64,000 nucleotides of DNA from Edaphobacter dinghuensis. Its GTDB lineage: Bacteria; Acidobacteriota; Terriglobia; Terriglobales; Acidobacteriaceae. The DNA is taken from NCBI RefSeq assembly GCF_014640335.1, contig NZ_BMGT01000001.1:1054001-1118000 (forward strand), read 5' to 3'. The notes beneath the pieces were generated by a model that was not told where the DNA came from, searched no databases, and was given only the letters and a program-made list of their open reading frames with translations. Shown piece after piece: positions 34,585 through 46,230 of this stretch (position 1 is the stretch's first letter; the number at the start of each line of letters is the position of its first letter). A program made the translations under genes and the position numbers.

Positions 34585-35028
34585 ATGAGCGATCAAGTTA
34601 TGAGCGGCTCTTCCACCCTTATCCCCTGTCTTCGCTACCGCGATGCTGTCGCCGCCATCGACTGGCTTGGTCGCGCCTTCGGACTTCAGAAAAATGCCGT
34701 ATACATGGGGCAAAATAACACGGTCGCCCATGCCCAACTCACCTTTGGCGGCGGAATGATCATGCTTGGCTCGGTCGATAACGGCAGTGAGTACAGCAAG
34801 AATATCGTTCAACCCGATGAGGTTAACCTTCGCGAGACGCAGAGCCCTTACCTTGTCGTTCCCGATGCGGATGTAGTTTATGCGACGGCCAAAGCCGCGG
34901 GCGCGACCATCGTCGCCGATATTGCAGACATGGACTATGGTGGTCGCGCCTTCACCTGTCGCGACCTCGAAGGTCATCTCTGGAGCATTGGTACTTACAA
35001 TCCATGGCAGTCCGAAGCGTTGGGTTAA
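34585..35028 (+). CDS. VOC (glyoxalase/bleomycin resistance)-fold protein
   Basis: A 147-residue protein with two beta-alpha-beta-beta-beta modules: LIPCLRYRDAVAAIDWLGRAFGLQ followed by VAHAQLTFGGGMIMLGS, and YLVVPDADVVYATAKAAGA followed by YGGRAFTCRDLEGHLWSIGTY. The last phrase is the usual end of PhnB/glyoxalase-like members. The ligand is unknown. It sits on the plus strand between hscA and hscB and next to a DinB-like gene. Confidence 0.8.
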   Translation: MSDQVMSGSSTLIPCLRYRDAVAAIDWLGRAFGLQKNAVYMGQNNTVAHAQLTFGGGMIMLGSVDNGSEYSKNIVQPDEVNLRETQSPYLVVPDADVVYATAKAAGATIVADIADMDYGGRAFTCRDLEGHLWSIGTYNPWQSEALG

Positions 35029-35071
35029 AACAGCCCTTCAATACATTGCCGAGCCGTGATACCGTCTCTCC

Positions 35072-35551
35072 ATGGAACTCAACCCCTACGAGAAATTCCT
35101 GGTCGGTCAGGAACCAATTCCCGTCCTCACGTCCACCGCCGACCGCCTCGCCGCGCTTACCGCTCCGCTCTCCGGCGCGCAGATCGACCGTACCCCCGCT
35201 CCGGGTAAATGGAGCATCCGCGAGATCGCCGCTCACCTTGCCGACTGCGAGATCGTCTTCAGTTTTCGTCTACGCCAAACCCTCAGCCAGAAACACGCGC
35301 TCATCCGCCCCTTCGACGAAAAGGCATGGGCTACGCGCTACGCCGCCTACGATCTGGATTCGGCACTGGCTCTCTTCAAAGCAGCCCGTAACTGGAACCT
35401 CCGGCTGCTCACCACAGTCTCCGAAGAAGACCGCCACCGTCCCACGACCCACCCCGAGCGCGGCACTATGACCTTCTGGACTCTGGTCGAAACCATGGCT
35501 GGCCACGATATCAACCACCTGCAACAGATCGAGCGCCTTGCTGCAATTTAG
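35072..35551 (+). CDS. DinB-like four-helix putative metalloenzyme
   Basis: A 159-residue protein of the DinB/YfiT fold. WSIREIAAHLADCE near residues 47-60 and GHDINHLQQIERL near the C-terminus carry the three His that usually bind a divalent metal. RTPAPGKWSI is the conserved lead-in to the first His. Members act as thiol transferases for mycothiol or bacillithiol or have no known substrate. It starts 44 bases after the VOC gene and is likely co-transcribed with it, inside the isc cluster but on the other strand. Confidence 0.8.
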   Translation: MELNPYEKFLVGQEPIPVLTSTADRLAALTAPLSGAQIDRTPAPGKWSIREIAAHLADCEIVFSFRLRQTLSQKHALIRPFDEKAWATRYAAYDLDSALALFKAARNWNLRLLTTVSEEDRHRPTTHPERGTMTFWTLVETMAGHDINHLQQIERLAAI

Positions 35552-35556
35552 GCCAG

Positions 35557-36168
35557 CTACTCCAAAGCCTCGTTCACGTCACGTACAAGATTCCTTAAGT
35601 AGCTTCTTTTGTTCAGCAGAGCAACCATTGCATCGCGGGCAGTGGCCTTTCCTGTTTCATCACCGGCCTCAAGCGCCTCATCCCAACGCGCCCACAACCC
35701 CTCAAGCTCCGCCTGCGTCTCCACCATCTTTGCGTCGAACGAGTCCTTGGCCGTCATCAGATCGCGCCGCAGCTCCGGCTCATCCTCACCCATCTGCTTG
35801 GCGGCACGCATCTCCTGCAACTGCATGTTCAGCTCAAAGACCTCTTCGAGCAGCTCCGGTGGAACGATCTGCTTCTTCTGCCCGCCTGTCGCCCGGGCCG
35901 CATCGGTAGCTGCCTTCGACTGCTCCTCCAGCTCCACGCCCTCGAGCTTCAGGAGGTATTGCGTCCGCAGCACGGGATCTTTCAGAGCGCGGTAGGCATC
36001 GTTCAATTGAGACGATTGCGCCAGAGCAGCCTCCTGCTCCGCCACTGGTTTCGACGCAAAACGGTCCGGGTGCAGCTTGCGCGAGAGTACATAGAACTGT
36101 TTCTCGAGTGCAGCCGTATCGATCTGCAATTTGGACGGCAGATTAAAAATCTCGAAGTAGTTGGGCAT
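35557..36168 (-). CDS. hscB: Co-chaperone HscB
   Basis: A 203-residue J-domain protein. The N-terminus reads NYFEIFNLPSKLQIDTAALEKQF and has LSRKLHPDRF with the HPD tripeptide near residue 35, which stimulates HscA ATPase. LNDAYRALKDPVLRTQYLLKL is the end of the J domain, and the helical C-terminal half (LEEVFELNMQLQEMR) binds IscU in the family. An insertion rich in Ala, Gly and Lys joins the two halves. The start at 36168 is the first ATG; a TTG 6 bases upstream is possible. It ends 5 bases past the DinB-like stop, in convergent orientation. Confidence 0.9.
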   Translation of the reverse strand: MPNYFEIFNLPSKLQIDTAALEKQFYVLSRKLHPDRFASKPVAEQEAALAQSSQLNDAYRALKDPVLRTQYLLKLEGVELEEQSKAATDAARATGGQKKQIVPPELLEEVFELNMQLQEMRAAKQMGEDEPELRRDLMTAKDSFDAKMVETQAELEGLWARWDEALEAGDETGKATARDAMVALLNKRSYLRNLVRDVNEALE

Positions 36169-36217
36169 AAGCAAAAGATCTCCGCCCTCATGGAGAGGAC
36201 AGATTTAGAATACGGCA

Positions 36218-36949
36218 ATGTCCTCGAAGTCTCTGCTGATGCTCGCCGCTGTCCTTGTTCTCCTTCCTGTCTCGCTGTCTGCACAGCAAATATCGAAAGC
36301 CCCCGCTGCCGCATCGGAATCCTCCTGGCAGGCGGCCATCAAAGCTCGTCGCGAGCAGCTCATTCAGCAGAACGGTCCCGGCACCGACGTTGCACTTCGC
36401 AACCAGTTGCTCGCCATGCGCGATAAAGATCAGGCAATACGTGGTTTCGCTGGAGGCAAACAAGTCTCCGGCATGACACCCGACATGATTGCGAAGATGC
36501 CCGCAACCGATGCCGAGCTTACGCAAGAGCTCAAGCAAATCGTCGACCAGAAGGGCTGGCCCACCATCTCTCTCGTCGGCATCGACGCCTCCAACGGAGC
36601 CATGCTTGTGCTTACGCACAGCGCCGACCACGCCTGGCAGGCGAAGTTGCTACCGCAGCTCGAACAGCTTGCCGATGCGGGACGAATCGACGCTTCGCAG
36701 CTTGCGCTGGTGATCGACAAGGAACTGATCGCGGAAGGGAAGTTACAGCGCTACGGCACGCAGTTCAAGTTCGTCAACGGAGAGATGGCAATGTACGGTG
36801 TCGAAGATCCCGGTGACCTCGACCGCATCCGCGCGCGGGCGTTGCTACCGCCCATCGACGTCTATAAGCAGACGCTGTCGCAGATCTATCATCTGAAGGC
36901 GAGCAACGCCATCGTTAGCCCTACTTCGCCAACGGCAAAAGAGAATTAA
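36218..36949 (+). CDS. Exported hypothetical protein (DUF6624-like)
   Basis: A 243-residue protein with a signal peptide (SLLMLAAVLVLLPVSLSAQQ). The centre has QIVDQKGWPTISLVG, a run of ADHAWQAKLLPQLEQL and ALVIDKELIAEGKLQRYGTQF, which I associate with the uncharacterised DUF6624 group. No catalytic motif can be named. It is on the plus strand between hscB and iscA; its last codons overlap the iscA stop by 4 bases, so the two are convergent. Confidence 0.65.
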   Translation: MSSKSLLMLAAVLVLLPVSLSAQQISKAPAAASESSWQAAIKARREQLIQQNGPGTDVALRNQLLAMRDKDQAIRGFAGGKQVSGMTPDMIAKMPATDAELTQELKQIVDQKGWPTISLVGIDASNGAMLVLTHSADHAWQAKLLPQLEQLADAGRIDASQLALVIDKELIAEGKLQRYGTQFKFVNGEMAMYGVEDPGDLDRIRARALLPPIDVYKQTLSQIYHLKASNAIVSPTSPTAKEN

Positions 36950-37446
36950 GCGGTAAAGCTCGACCCGCACCCGCAGCTCTTGGTAGAGTTCGGATTGATG
37001 AAGTTAAATCCCTGCCGCATCAGCGTCTCTTCAAAGTCCAGCACCATACCGTGCAGATAGATAAAGCTCTTGGGATCGACAAAGACTCGGATTGGCGCAC
37101 CGTTCGTAGGATCTCCCACCGTTTCGATCCCAGCGCCAAACGAGTATACGCGGTCGCGTTCACGAGGCTGTGAATCGAAGCGAATGTTGTAGCTCAGTCC
37201 CGAGCATCCACCACCCTGAATGCCGACACGCAGACCACCCTGCTCGGGCGACACGCCTTCCTTCGCCATGGCGACGCGAATCCGCTTCAGCGCCTTCTCC
37301 GTAATCTGGATGCCCTTCTGCGCAGGCTCCTGCCCCTCGGCTGTCAAGACGGTCATCCCAGCCAGCGGATTCTTCGTATCTCCACCCGGACCAGCCGCAT
37401 GGGCTGCTCTGCTCGTCTCGGTTTGTAGACTTACCATCGCCATCAT
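36946..37446 (-). CDS. iscA: A-type Fe-S carrier protein with N-terminal extension
   Basis: A 166-residue HesB/IscA-fold protein. The family domain begins near residue 45 (IQITEKALKRIRVAMAKEG) and has GGCSGLSYNIRF and the C-terminal SCGCGSSF, giving the three conserved cysteines (one plus CxC). It transfers Fe-S clusters to client proteins. The first 45 residues (ETSRAAHAAGPGGDTKNP) are extra compared with the usual 107. In-frame ATGs at 37446 and 37443 are equally placed for the start; a later start at the GMTVLTAEG methionine is possible but leaves the reading without an obvious ribosome site. Confidence 0.88.
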   Translation of the reverse strand: MMAMVSLQTETSRAAHAAGPGGDTKNPLAGMTVLTAEGQEPAQKGIQITEKALKRIRVAMAKEGVSPEQGGLRVGIQGGGCSGLSYNIRFDSQPRERDRVYSFGAGIETVGDPTNGAPIRVFVDPKSFIYLHGMVLDFEETLMRQGFNFINPNSTKSCGCGSSFTA

Positions 37447-37460
37447 TCACATCCTCAACA

Positions 37461-37556
37461 AAACGACCACGGATTTACGTGGACTGCACGGATAAGAACA
37501 GATCGATCCCGAACGTTCCATCCGCGACTATCCACACTGATCCGCGGTCGCACCCT
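37461..37556. repeat. Dispersed-repeat-like intergenic sequence between iscA and iscU
   Basis: The stretch contains GACCACGGATTTACGTGG and ATCCGCGACTATCCACAC, then GATCCGCGGTCG. These variants of an ATCCGCG or ACGGAT core are in alternating orientation. Such phrases recur in intergenic regions of many bacterial genomes. I cannot count other copies here. Confidence 0.3.
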
Positions 37557-37565
37557 GCTTTGAAA

Positions 37566-37985
37566 CTAGTGAGCCGCAGTTGTAGCAGCCGCTGTCTCGG
37601 TGACGTTATTTTTCTTCTTCCAGTCGCCAATCGCCGCACGGATCGCATCTTCTGCGAGAACCGAGCAGTGAATCTTGACCGGAGGAAGCGCCAGCTCTTT
37701 CACGATGTCCGTGTTCGAGATCGCGAGTGCCTCGGCAACCGTCTTGCCCTTCACCCACTCGGTCGCGAGTGAGGAAGAGGCAATCGCCGACCCGCAGCCG
37801 AAGGTCTTGAACTTCGCGTCCTCAATCACCTGGGTCTCGGGGTTCACCTTGATCTGCAAACGCATCACGTCGCCGCACTCCGGCGCGCCGACCAGACCTG
37901 TGCCAACCTCGCTCGAGCTCTTGTCCATCTGTCCGACGTTGCGGGGATTGTTGTAGTGGTCAATTACCTTATCGCTGTATGCCAT
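37566..37985 (-). CDS. iscU: Fe-S cluster scaffold protein
   Basis: A 139-residue scaffold. MAYSDKVIDHYNNPRNVGQMD, GAPECGDVMRLQIKV, FKTFGCGSAIASSSLATEW and PPVKIHCSVLAEDAI carry the three cluster-ligand cysteines in the standard IscU positions, and the LPPVK sequence is the HscA recognition motif. It receives sulphur from IscS and builds clusters in the cytoplasm. It is followed 54 bases upstream by iscS on the same strand. Confidence 0.95.
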   Translation of the reverse strand: MAYSDKVIDHYNNPRNVGQMDKSSSEVGTGLVGAPECGDVMRLQIKVNPETQVIEDAKFKTFGCGSAIASSSLATEWVKGKTVAEALAISNTDIVKELALPPVKIHCSVLAEDAIRAAIGDWKKKNNVTETAAATTAAH

Positions 37986-38039
37986 CTGATTCTCCTTGCC
38001 TGCCTGTTCTAATCTCTATTTGTTTGACGGACGCTGCGC

Positions 38040-39308
38040 CTAGTGTGCCGCCCATTCAATCTTGGTAAGGTCGATGCCTTCTTTAACCATCTCGTACAAC
38101 GGAGAGAGCTCGCGCAGCTTCGATACCACGTCGATGATCTTGTCCGAAACGTAATCTACTTCGGCCTTGGTATTGAAACGTCCAAGCCCGAACCGGATTG
38201 AGCTGTGTGCCACATCGTCGCCAAGCCCCAAAGCCTTCAACACATAAGATGGCTCAAGTGTCGCCGAGGTGCAGGCCGAACCGGAAGAAACCGCGATGTC
38301 GTTGATTCCCATCAGCAGACTCTCGCCTTCGACGTAGACAAAGCTCATATTCAGGTTACCCGGCAGGTGGTGCTCCATGTTTCCGTTCACATGAACGTAG
38401 TCAAGCGCGTTCTCGAGCTTGTTCTTCAGGTAATCGCGAAGCTCGGTCTCACGCTTGGCCTCGGCTTCCATCTCCTGGCTGCAAATCTCGCAGGCAGCAC
38501 CCAGGCCGACGATACCGGGGACGTTCAACGTGCCCGAACGCATGCCGCGCTCGTGGCCGCCACCGTTGATCTGTTCCGAAATCTGCACGCGCGGGTTGCG
38601 GCGGCGAACATACAGCGCGCCGACGCCCTTCGGCCCGTAGATTTTGTGGCCCGAGAGCGAGAGGACATCGATGTTGTCCTTCTGCACGTCCACGGGAATC
38701 TTGCCCACCGCCTGTACCGCATCGGTGTGGAAGATGATGCCCTTCTCGTGGCAGAGCTGGCCGATCTCGCGGATCGGCTGGACCACGCCGATCTCGTTGT
38801 TCGCGTACATGATCGAGATCAGGATGGTTTTGTCGTCGATGGCGCGCTTCAGGTCTTCGATGTCAATCAACCCATCGGCCTGCACCGGCAGATAGGTCAC
38901 GCGGAAGCCCTGCTTTTCCAGCTTCTTGCACGTATCCAGAACGGCCTTGTGCTCAGTGACCTGGGTGATGATGTGGTTGCCGCGCTCGCGGTACATCTCG
39001 GCGATGCCCTTCAGCGCAAGGTTATTGGACTCGGTCGCGCCGCTGGTGAAGATGATCTCCTTCGAGGTCGCGCCAATCAGCTTGGCGATCTGCTCGCGTG
39101 CCTTGTCCACCGCCTGCTCGGCTTCCCAGCCGAACGAGTGGTTGCGGCTGGCCGCATTGCCGAACTTTGCTCCGAAGTAAGGCATCATAGCCTCCAGAAT
39201 CCGGGGATCGAGAGGCGTGGTTGCATGGTTGTCCATGTAGATCGGCAGATGCACGCCCGCCGGCAGCGCTGTAGCAGACTCTGTAACTATCATCCCGTTA
39301 TCGCTCAT
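38040..39308 (-). CDS. iscS: Cysteine desulfurase
   Basis: A 422-residue PLP enzyme that takes sulphur from cysteine for Fe-S clusters and tRNA thiolation. [14 protein letters not shown] opens the fold, TEHKAVLD supplies the His, [12 protein letters not shown] carries the PLP-binding Lys, and [14 protein letters not shown] has the loop Cys that carries the persulfide. An N-terminal extension of about 20 residues precedes the fold, and the tail KIEWAAH ends it. It lies between iscR and iscU. Confidence 0.95.
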   Translation of the reverse strand: MSDNGMIVTESATALPAGVHLPIYMDNHATTPLDPRILEAMMPYFGAKFGNAASRNHSFGWEAEQAVDKAREQIAKLIGATSKEIIFTSGATESNNLALKGIAEMYRERGNHIITQVTEHKAVLDTCKKLEKQGFRVTYLPVQADGLIDIEDLKRAIDDKTILISIMYANNEIGVVQPIREIGQLCHEKGIIFHTDAVQAVGKIPVDVQKDNIDVLSLSGHKIYGPKGVGALYVRRRNPRVQISEQINGGGHERGMRSGTLNVPGIVGLGAACEICSQEMEAEAKRETELRDYLKNKLENALDYVHVNGNMEHHLPGNLNMSFVYVEGESLLMGINDIAVSSGSACTSATLEPSYVLKALGLGDDVAHSSIRFGLGRFNTKAEVDYVSDKIIDVVSKLRELSPLYEMVKEGIDLTKIEWAAH

Positions 39309-39380
39309 AATCGATGCTCATCTTTCTTGTCTTTTGAAATTCCCGAAATTTCAGTTGTCTCGTCGCTTTGCTCTCTGTCG

Positions 39381-39848
39381 CTAGATCGCAATGCTGACTA
39401 GTCCGCCGCCTACCGGAGCGCTTGCTCTGGGATGCTCCCCATCGGTTGCTTCGACCAGGTCAGCGATATAAATGCCGCTCAACAGGTCCTTGATGCTGTC
39501 GTTCACCTTGCGCAATGGTTCTTTGATGGTGCAGGTGCTGGTCAGGTCGCAGGCACCGTGAATCGTTATGCAACTTGTAATGAAAAGCGGCCCGTCAATC
39601 GCCCGGATCACCTCAAATGCCGAGATCTCGGCTGCAGGCCGCGCCAGAGCATAGCCGCCGTTGGTGCCCGCGTGCGAGACCAGCAGGCCGGCCTTGGCCA
39701 GCGTCTGCAGAATCTTGGCCAGCAGTTGGGGAGGAATGTGATACGCCTCCGCAATGTCTTTGGCGCTGTGCGCGCTGCCGCTTAGCTGCTCGGCCAGATA
39801 CTTCAGGGCCATCAGACCGTAATCCGCTTTTTTAGTCAGACGAAGCAT
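39381..39848 (-). CDS. iscR: Rrf2-family Fe-S regulator
   Basis: The ATG at 39848 gives 155 residues, starting MLRLTKKADYGLMALKYLA as in the family; a reading from 39935 is too long. The winged HTH has KDIAEAYHIPPQLLAKILQTLAKAGLL and GGYALARPAAEISAFEVIRAI. The cluster-binding loop CITIHGACDLTSTC has the three cysteines, with one residue more than the E. coli spacing. IscR binds a 2Fe-2S cluster and represses the isc operon when clusters are plentiful. It is the first gene of this isc set. A site like the type-1 IscR operator lies 37 bases upstream. Confidence 0.9.
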   Translation of the reverse strand: MLRLTKKADYGLMALKYLAEQLSGSAHSAKDIAEAYHIPPQLLAKILQTLAKAGLLVSHAGTNGGYALARPAAEISAFEVIRAIDGPLFITSCITIHGACDLTSTCTIKEPLRKVNDSIKDLLSGIYIADLVEATDGEHPRASAPVGGGLVSIAI

Positions 39849-39884
39849 CTTAAATCTTGCCCTCGGACAGAAAATCGCCAGAAT

Positions 39885-39900
39885 GCCGACAATTACAGTC
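39885..39900 (-). promoter_or_regulatory. IscR type-1-like operator upstream of iscR
   Basis: On the minus strand the sequence GACTGTAATTGTCGGC matches the E. coli type-1 core GACTRWWWYAGTCRRS at 15 of 16 positions (A to T). The left flank does not match. The position, 37 bases ahead of the iscR start codon, fits autoregulation. Confidence 0.55.
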
Positions 39901-40058
39901 CTAGATAGTGTACGTCCGGAACGGATGCCTTGCAACCAGCTTCGTCCCTATCGCGATTCCTGTGTTTGAACCGTGGATGTTACCGAAAACTCATTGAAAA
40001 GCGCCTTGACAAGCCGCTTCAAGACGGGCAGAATCCATACCATTCGCTCTCTCCATTC

Positions 40059-40223
40059 ATGACTCCAAAGTGCAAACATCCCATCGTTAAAGTCGTCGCC
40101 CGCGAGGACGATGCCGAATTTGTTGAGTGCCAAAGCTGCGGAGAGGTATTTGATTCTGCAGAGTTTAGTGATATCGCCATCGAAGAGGCCGAGAACACTG
40201 ACGAAAGCCCAGCCGAAGACTAG
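40059..40223 (+). CDS. 54-residue CxH/CxxC zinc-ribbon-like microprotein
   Basis: The start ATG at 40059 opens MTPKCKHPIVK; frames reading from farther upstream lack family features. The protein has a Cys-x-His (CKH) and a Cys-x2-Cys (CQSC) pair 24 residues apart, likely a zinc ribbon, followed by a strongly acidic tail (EEAENTDESPAED). Function is unknown. It faces pgsA with a 6-base gap. Confidence 0.6.
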   Translation: MTPKCKHPIVKVVAREDDAEFVECQSCGEVFDSAEFSDIAIEEAENTDESPAED

Positions 40224-40229
40224 AGACGG

Positions 40230-40802
40230 CTAGACCACGGTAGGCTGTTGCGCGTTCATCCGCCGAAAGACAATCCAGGCATATTGGGCCGCTGACAGCG
40301 GAGCCATCACTGCGATGATCTCAAGCAGGCCGTCCCTCATCGCCGCGAGGTGATGCCATGCGAAGACCTTCTGGCAGAGCACTGAGAGTAAGGCGATGAT
40401 CTGCATCAGTGTATTTAGTTTGCCGAACCAGCTCGGGCGAAAATCCCGCAGCGTCCCCGTAGCAAACAGCAGCGTTGCAATCAGCAGGATTCCCAGATCG
40501 CGGCTGAAGACCAGGACCGTAACATAGCGAGGCATCAGGCCGACATGCGTAAATACTACAAATAAAGTACTTAGCAGCAACTTGTCGGCGATCGGATCAA
40601 GGTATTGCCCCAGCGTCGTCTTCTGGCTCAGCCACCGTGCCAAAAGGCCATCGAGCGCATCGCTTACGCCGGCCAAAATAAACAGTGCCAGAGCTCCAGC
40701 GTACTGGGCGTCCATGATTTCTATGATAAGAAAAGGAATAATGAACAGCCGCAACATTGTGAGCAGGTTTGGAGCGGCGCGAAATTGCTTCAAAAAAGGC
40801 AC
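40230..40802 (-). CDS. pgsA: CDP-alcohol phosphatidyltransferase, PgsA-like
   Basis: It starts with GTG at 40802 and has 190 residues with 5-6 membrane spans. The catalytic motif D-x2-DG-x2-AR-x8-G-x3-D-x3-D is complete in SDALDGLLARWLSQKTTLGQ followed by YLDPIAD. The N-terminus APNLLTMLRLFIIPFLI is typical of phosphatidylglycerophosphate synthases (CDP-diacylglycerol plus glycerol-3-phosphate). Cardiolipin synthase or another alcohol acceptor remains possible. It diverges from tRNA-Val. Confidence 0.85.
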   Translation of the reverse strand: MPFLKQFRAAPNLLTMLRLFIIPFLIIEIMDAQYAGALALFILAGVSDALDGLLARWLSQKTTLGQYLDPIADKLLLSTLFVVFTHVGLMPRYVTVLVFSRDLGILLIATLLFATGTLRDFRPSWFGKLNTLMQIIALLSVLCQKVFAWHHLAAMRDGLLEIIAVMAPLSAAQYAWIVFRRMNAQQPTVV

Positions 40803-40881
40803 AGTGGTCAGTCAATCTTAACCTATATCGTGCCTCTTGTTGCTCTAACCCTCTCACTCCATTTAGACTAAAAAAACGCAC

Positions 40882-40958
40882 AGGCGCGTAGCTCAGTTGG
40901 TTAGAGCGCTACCTTGACACGGTAGAGGTCGTTGGTTCGAATCCAATCGTGCCTACCA
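40882..40958 (+). tRNA. tRNA-Val (GAC)
   Basis: A 77-base cloverleaf from AGGCGCGTAGCTCAGTTGG to CGTGCCTACCA with an encoded CCA. The anticodon stem CTACC/GGTAG encloses TTGACAC, giving anticodon GAC. The T-loop GGTTCGAATCC is standard. Confidence 0.95.
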
Positions 40959-41239
40959 TATTTTTCAATCAGATACGAACATCTGATCCATTCTTACCCT
41001 TTTCCCCATTCCATTTCGCTATTGGACAAACGCGTTGCAGAGCAACGTGGCGAGAAACTGTCCCTAAGCCTCCAACTACCTGGAGCCAGCGGCGTGGCTG
41101 TAGATTCCCAATGTGGTCTTAATCTTAATATTGCTGTGACGCAGCGCCTGCGGGTGGAGACGGATCAGACCCATTCTGGAGATTGCGCTACACATCGGCT
41201 TCGGGAACTATTCGAATATCGGAAAGGCGGAATAGGCAT

Positions 41240-42574
41240 TTGGCGCTCAATACATTCCTTATACGCAGTGCGCTCACCGGGGCACTGGGCGGCCTGCTCT
41301 TCGGCTTTGACACCGCCGTCATCGCCGGTACAACTCATGCGCTGACCGGGCAATTTCATCTCACTCCCTTTCAACTTGGCTTCACTGTCTCTATTGCGCT
41401 GTGGGGCACTGTCGTCGGTGCGATCTGCTCTGGAGATATCGGCCAACGCTACGGCAGTCGCGCCGTCCTGCGCGTCCTGGCTGTGCTCTACGTTCTCTCT
41501 GCCGCTGGCTGTGCATTGGCATGGAGCTGGCCTATTTTCCTCATTGCGCGCTGCATCGGCGGCCTTGCCATCGGAGGCTCTTCGGTGTTGGGGCCGGTAT
41601 ATATTGCAGAGCTTGCTCCCGCAAATTATCGTGGCCGCCTCGTCGGTCTTTTCCAGATCAATATCGTCGTCGGTATCCTGCTGGCTTACTTCTCAAATCT
41701 CGTCGTCGCATCGTTTCACCTGGGACTGAGCGAGTGGCGGTGGGAGTTCGGTGTCGCCGCACTGCCGGCAGTCTTCTTTCTGTTGATGCTCTTCGGCATT
41801 CCTCACAGTCCGCGTTGGCTCGTAATGCAGGGTCGAGTGGACGAAGCTCGTACCACGATTTTCGCCATAGGCGGTCCGGACGCGGAAGCCGAGTTAAATG
41901 CCATCGCAGCCTCCATTCACGCGAGTAGGGATAGCAGCAAAGAGCCGCTCTTCCGAAAGAAGTACCGCTATCCTATCTTTCTTGCGATTACCATCGCTGC
42001 CTTCAACCAACTCTCCGGCATCAATGCGGTGCTCTACTACCTCAACGACATCTTTGCTTCTGCGGGTTTCGACAGTATTTCCGGAGGAGTGCAGACGGTC
42101 ATCATCGGCGCCGTCAATCTGGTCTCCACACTGTTGGCCATGGCGCTCATCGACAGGCTGGGTCGCAAGACATTGCTCCTCATCGGTTGCGTTGGCATGA
42201 CGATTGGTCTTAGCGGCATCGCTACCACCTTTATCACTGGTCGCTGGCGCGGCGCGCTGATCTTCTTTCTCGGCGGATACATCGCCTCGTTCGCGCTCTC
42301 TTCAGGTTCCGTAATCTGGGTCTACGTGAGCGAGATCTTTCCGAACGCCATCCGTGTCAAGGGCCAAGCGCTCGGCAGCACCGTTCTCTGGGTCATGAAT
42401 GGCATGATCTCTCTGATATTTCCTTCGCTGGCCGCCAAATCGGCCTCGCTTCCCTTTGTCTTCTTCGCTGTGCTCATGGTTGCCCAGTTTTTTATTACCC
42501 TTTTCCTCTTTCCCGAAACGAAGGGGCTTTCGCTTGAGCAGGTACAGGCGAAGCTCCGAATTGCAGAGAGTTAA
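41240..42574 (+). CDS. Second sugar porter family MFS permease
   Basis: I prefer TTG 41240 (AAGGCGG upstream, spacer about 9), giving 444 residues; an earlier TTG at 41183 would add a charged 19-residue leader. Motifs include GGLLFGFDTAVIAG, GDIGQRYGSRAVL, PHSPRWLVMQGR, NQLSGINAVLYYLND, DRLGRKTLLL and PETKGLSLEQVQ. It is a typical 12-helix sugar permease. It is close to the GH78 rhamnosidase, so L-rhamnose is a possible cargo, although the family mostly takes hexoses, pentoses and polyols. Confidence 0.88.
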   Translation: MALNTFLIRSALTGALGGLLFGFDTAVIAGTTHALTGQFHLTPFQLGFTVSIALWGTVVGAICSGDIGQRYGSRAVLRVLAVLYVLSAAGCALAWSWPIFLIARCIGGLAIGGSSVLGPVYIAELAPANYRGRLVGLFQINIVVGILLAYFSNLVVASFHLGLSEWRWEFGVAALPAVFFLLMLFGIPHSPRWLVMQGRVDEARTTIFAIGGPDAEAELNAIAASIHASRDSSKEPLFRKKYRYPIFLAITIAAFNQLSGINAVLYYLNDIFASAGFDSISGGVQTVIIGAVNLVSTLLAMALIDRLGRKTLLLIGCVGMTIGLSGIATTFITGRWRGALIFFLGGYIASFALSSGSVIWVYVSEIFPNAIRVKGQALGSTVLWVMNGMISLIFPSLAAKSASLPFVFFAVLMVAQFFITLFLFPETKGLSLEQVQAKLRIAES

Positions 42575-42823
42575 CTCCGCCGCATCGAAAGGCAGGACGA
42601 GAGGCGGCAGACGCCAATATGCCCTAGTTTTTTGATAATGGGGCGAAATATTGGGACGACGTAACCATCTACGACCTGAAATGTGTCGTTGCGGTGGCGC
42701 AGGAAGGAAGTGAATTACGTGCAGCGTGGCCGCCTATGCTGCGTGCCAACTCCCATGAGACAGATTGAGCTTCTTTCCGTAGAATGGCCGTGCTCTTTCA
42801 ATCCATCTAAAGGCCGTGCCAGG

Positions 42824-46150
<3,327 letters not shown>

Positions 46151-46230
46151 CAAAGACATCCTCAGATTTACAAAAGTGACCATGTCCGAAAACCGCTAAT
46201 TTAGCTCGTCCTGCGTGAGAGGATTGAGCT

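Noticed and set aside
38205..39401. 398-codon plus-strand frame opposite iscS
   Set aside because: It is antisense to a certain gene and owes its length to high-GC codon bias.
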